Positions 61,492 through 64,000 of a stretch of DNA of 64,000 bases are shown here, in pieces. Source of the DNA: Chrysogorgia sp. JL179-B06 (lineage: Eukaryota > Cnidaria > Anthozoa > Scleralcyonacea > Chrysogorgiidae); NCBI GenBank assembly GCA_035772405.1, contig JAYKKM010000016.1, positions 1,138,501-1,202,500 of the forward strand, in the 5' to 3' direction. Under the pieces are notes generated by a model. The model made no database searches. It was not told where the DNA came from and saw only the letters and a list, made by a program, of their open reading frames with translations. Within the stretch, counting starts at the first letter, position 1. Every line of letters begins with the position of its first letter. A program made the translations under genes and the position numbers.

Positions 61492-62228
61492 GCTTTTAAT
61501 TCATGTATTTTCGATCAGAGAACGTTTTGTACTTCTCTTCTGTAACGAAATTTTGCTCTAATTACCAGTTTATTATAGACGATCAACATCATTGACGATA
61601 AAATATAACTTTATAGGCAGCAGGCTCAAGGTGATAAAAAGCACAAACCAGAACATTTTCAGACCAAACTTCGTCTCCGATTCAGAAGAATATTTAAACA
61701 AGCATTATAGGGGTAAAAAAATGAACTTCAAGAGATCAAGTATATATTCCACATACTGACAAAGTTTTCACGAAGTCCCAATAAATGAAAACCACGTTGG
61801 GAAAAACATGTACAGAGCTAATAAACAGAAGTTAGAGCACAAAGCACAACTATTAAACAAATCGTATTGAAAGTGGATAAACTATCAACCAAACGGTAAC
61901 AGGAAACAAAGAAAAGTTTTGCCGTAAGAATGCCATTCAAAAACTTGTGCATTACCTTGTTAAAATGTTATTTGTCCATTTGGAAAAACAGTAATATAAT
62001 TTAAGTTCAGTGTTTAGTGTTCGAACAGCTCTTGCACGTAGCAAACGGTCGTTTTTCAATTGAGCTGTTTCTTTTGAAGGTTTTTCCTATAAAGTTATAT
62101 TTTATCGTCAATGATGGTAAGTTTTTTTGTAATGGAATATTGTATTAAAGTCGATGTGTAGAGCAAAATTTCGTTACAGAAGAGAAGTACAAAACGTTCT
62201 CTGATCGAAAATACATGAATTAAAAGCT
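61492..62228. mobile_element. Nested fold-back element, about 125-bp arms
   Basis: GCTTTTAATTCATGTATTTT, then TCTCTGATC and GTAACGAAATTTTGCTC-type sequence, pair with the right arm ending AATTAAAAGC; inner arms ATCATTGACGATAAAATATA also pair. No coding sequence. Confidence 0.85.
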
Positions 62229-62861
62229 GATAGTTCTTATCATAGTTGCTAGGAGTAGAGCTGGCGTATCTGACAAGATTTCTGACGGAATTTCTGACAG
62301 GATGCAGGATTCAGGGAGCCGAAATGCCATACCTCAAAAGGTCTTATTTATATACACTATGCTACTTTTGGGGTATGGGAATAATGAAAATTATCGTACG
62401 GCAAGGTTTAAGCGTATTTATACGACATTATGTTGATGGTTCATAAAGTGATACAATAATAACAGCTTAAAATAAGGATTCAATTTTGTTCTAAGGATTT
62501 ATGGTGAAGGAAAATTTCGAGTGTTGGAATACCAAACGTTGTCAGAGTACTGGTCGCGAGTTAAATTTCAGCCGGTAGGCCTTGCATGAAGTTGCATTTT
62601 TCGCAACTGGTCCCGGTTTGATCTTAAAATGTATATATTGCAACACTTGAAATTTTCCTACCGCACAAATCCTTAGAACATGTAGTTTAATCGAGTGAAA
62701 TGCCAAATATAATATACTAATAACAGCTTAAGATGGCTGAAAATTAACACCGCAACAAGATCCATTGACGTTTGACTGATTGCAAACAAATTTACAATTG
62801 CTCAAGATGCACGATGTCATTAGCGTATGTCTGAGATGAGATTACTGTGTATAATATTTAA
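62229..62861. other. Non-coding
   Basis: No gene or clear repeat recognised. Confidence 0.35.
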
Positions 62862-62982
62862 CGCGTTTTACAAGTCAAGTCCGCGTTTTACAAGTCCGCG
62901 TTTTACAAGTCCAGTCCGCGTTTTACAAGTCCGCGTTTTACAAGTCCGTGTTTTACAAGTCCAGTCCAGTCCGCGTTTTACA
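62862..62982 (+). repeat. CCGCGTTTTACAAGT(CCAGT) tandem repeat
   Basis: Six to seven units of 17-22 bp, variable by the CCAGT insert. Confidence 0.9.
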
Positions 62983-63098
62983 CTATATGCCATATTTACT
63001 TACCGAACTAAATTCTCTCTTCTGTATTGCTTTCTTCACAGTTCACATGTTTTTATCTGCCTCCGGAACGTAGCCTGCGTAGCGGCTCTCGAAGGGGG

Positions 63099-63099
<1 letters not shown>

Positions 63100-63134
<35 letters not shown>
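63100..63134 (+). repeat. 35-nt G homopolymer
   Basis: Unbroken G35 preceded by GGGGGC. G-quadruplex prone; the true length may differ from the assembly. Confidence 0.9.
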
Positions 63135-63135
<1 letters not shown>

Positions 63136-63287
63136 GAAGAGAGAAAACGCGTGCGAGGGGACTGGGGAGGGGAAGGGGAATGAGAGCCTGCACGAAGACC
63201 ATTGTTTGTCCTCTCAGTGGACGAGAAATGTGATTGGTTGGAAATGACAGATATCCTAATTATTCATTATTGCGCGTCAGATTCTAC

Positions 63288-63481
63288 CTCTTGGTGTTTC
63301 GAGACGGGTTTGTTTCGAGACGGGTTTGTTTCGAGACGGGTTTGTTTCGACTCTCCCCCGCTCGCTCGCCCGCATACAACAATTTATTGTTGAAATCAAA
63401 ACATAAACCCGTCTTGAAACAAACTTAACCCGTCTCAAATAAACCCGTCTCGAAACAAACCCGTCTTGAAACACCAAGAGG
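63288..63481. mobile_element. Inverted-repeat element built of 17-bp units
   Basis: Left CCTCTTGGTGTTTCGAGACG, then repeated GGGTTTGTTTCGAGAC; right inverted, ending CACCAAGAGG. Related fragments at 4706-4775. GCAGACTTGGAGCAAGTCTC follows on the right. Confidence 0.8.
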
Positions 63482-64000
63482 CAGACTTGGAGCAAGTCTC
63501 TGCTCTCAAGATTTGGGAAGAGTTTGATATTTCAGTCGCTGGCATTCTTCACACTGCATATGTTCTGGTCATCGTTATTTTAAAAAAGTATCATTGCCGA
63601 CGAGTATCAGAGCTCAAGTCAATGGGAATAACAGCGTGCTCTATTGGCGACTATATTGTCAACTGAGTATGGACGATATTTTCGGGCCTATTGTATATGG
63701 ATCTGTAGAGTATGTTACGGACGCGAGGTTTATCGAGGAGTTGAAAAACCTTATATTTTCAGTGAAAACTTGGCAGCGTGTGCAGATTATCCGTCAATTT
63801 TTAAACGTTTGACTAGTATGTTCATCGACAAATAGAACTTTCTTCCTTGATGTTTTTGCGCCAGGAGAGCATTGCCGTGGAAATTTCCGAATAGGATTTG
63901 CTCTCTCTGGAGCGACGGCTTCAGCTACCTTTCTCTTCACTGCACAATGCATGAGATTTCGGGGTTTACATCGGGTTTGATCGCTATCGATAACGGTATG
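63482..64000. other. No supported gene
   Basis: Overlapping open frames to 63835 show no recognisable domain. They could be an exon of an unknown gene. Confidence 0.3.

Larger units (their letters stand above)
61170..63071. repeat. Outer inverted repeat, about 75-bp arms
   Basis: ACGTTCCGGAGGCAGATAAA (61171 onward) to TTCGGTAAGTAAATA (61244) is inverted at 62993-63071. Probably an element of about 1.9 kb with a nested one inside. Confidence 0.75.

Noticed and set aside
63027..63233. Gly/Arg-rich open frame
   Set aside because: Translation of the G homopolymer and its flanks.

Overview
The window is metazoan nuclear DNA that is almost entirely mobile-element debris around one recognisable host gene. 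The host is an animal: the minus strand carries the last two coding exons of a B3-type cyclin (50180-50335 and 40802-41134), separated by an intron of about 9 kb with canonical splice sites. The AT-rich sequence, the mix of APE-type and restriction-like-endonuclease LINEs, the many fold-back MITEs and the Maverick/Polinton fit an anthozoan-like cnidarian best. That placement is inference from element style; no diagnostic host marker is present.

The centrepiece is a 17,756-bp Polinton (Maverick) at 14445-32200. It has perfect 6-bp target duplications (GAGGTT), 5'-AG...CT-3' ends and long terminal inverted repeats. From a 17-bp divergent promoter at 21525-21541 the genes run outwards. Leftward (minus strand) are a penton-like minor capsid protein, a chromodomain integrase, a membrane/coiled-coil protein, the double jelly-roll major capsid protein, the packaging ATPase and an acidic protein. 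Rightward (plus strand) are a 574-codon protein, a possible fibre/lectin-like protein, a membrane protein, a BRO-N/PD-(D/E)XK/zinc-finger fusion, a set of small membrane and coiled-coil proteins, a zinc-ribbon protein that may be a VLTF3-like late transcription factor, a 59-residue zinc-finger protein and the protein-primed DNA polymerase B. Most genes are preceded by one short motif, roughly AAAACAT-N(3-6)-TATAGTATA, ending a few bases before the ATG. The element is broken: three in-frame stops and four frameshifts hit four genes, although the two terminal repeats are nearly identical. No maturation protease was found.

Left of the Polinton: a decayed restriction-like-endonuclease LINE (1-3136); a 5.3-kb long-TIR element (4414-9738) inserted in a minisatellite and itself hosting nested fold-back elements; a RecQ-like helicase fragment (12400-12576); and AT-rich sequence. 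Right of it: an APE-type LINE (32207 to about 39290, minus strand) split by a Tc1/mariner-type transposon (33318-38096), which is itself split by a MITE and by a composite insertion holding a Mutator-like transposase remnant. The cyclin intron holds a three-level LINE nest (44080-49120), one member of which has a 2A-like peptide. The last 14 kb are non-coding: fold-back elements, a 2.3-kb tandem duplication with degenerate telomere-like repeats, a 35-nt G run and nested inverted repeats.

The Polinton genes make sense together as a virus-like cycle: protein-primed replication, integrase-mediated insertion, capsid assembly and ATPase packaging, with accessory DNA-binding, nuclease and transcription functions. 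The finding most worth pursuing is the combination of an element-wide promoter motif, a candidate late transcription factor and 130-bp palindromes at both tips.
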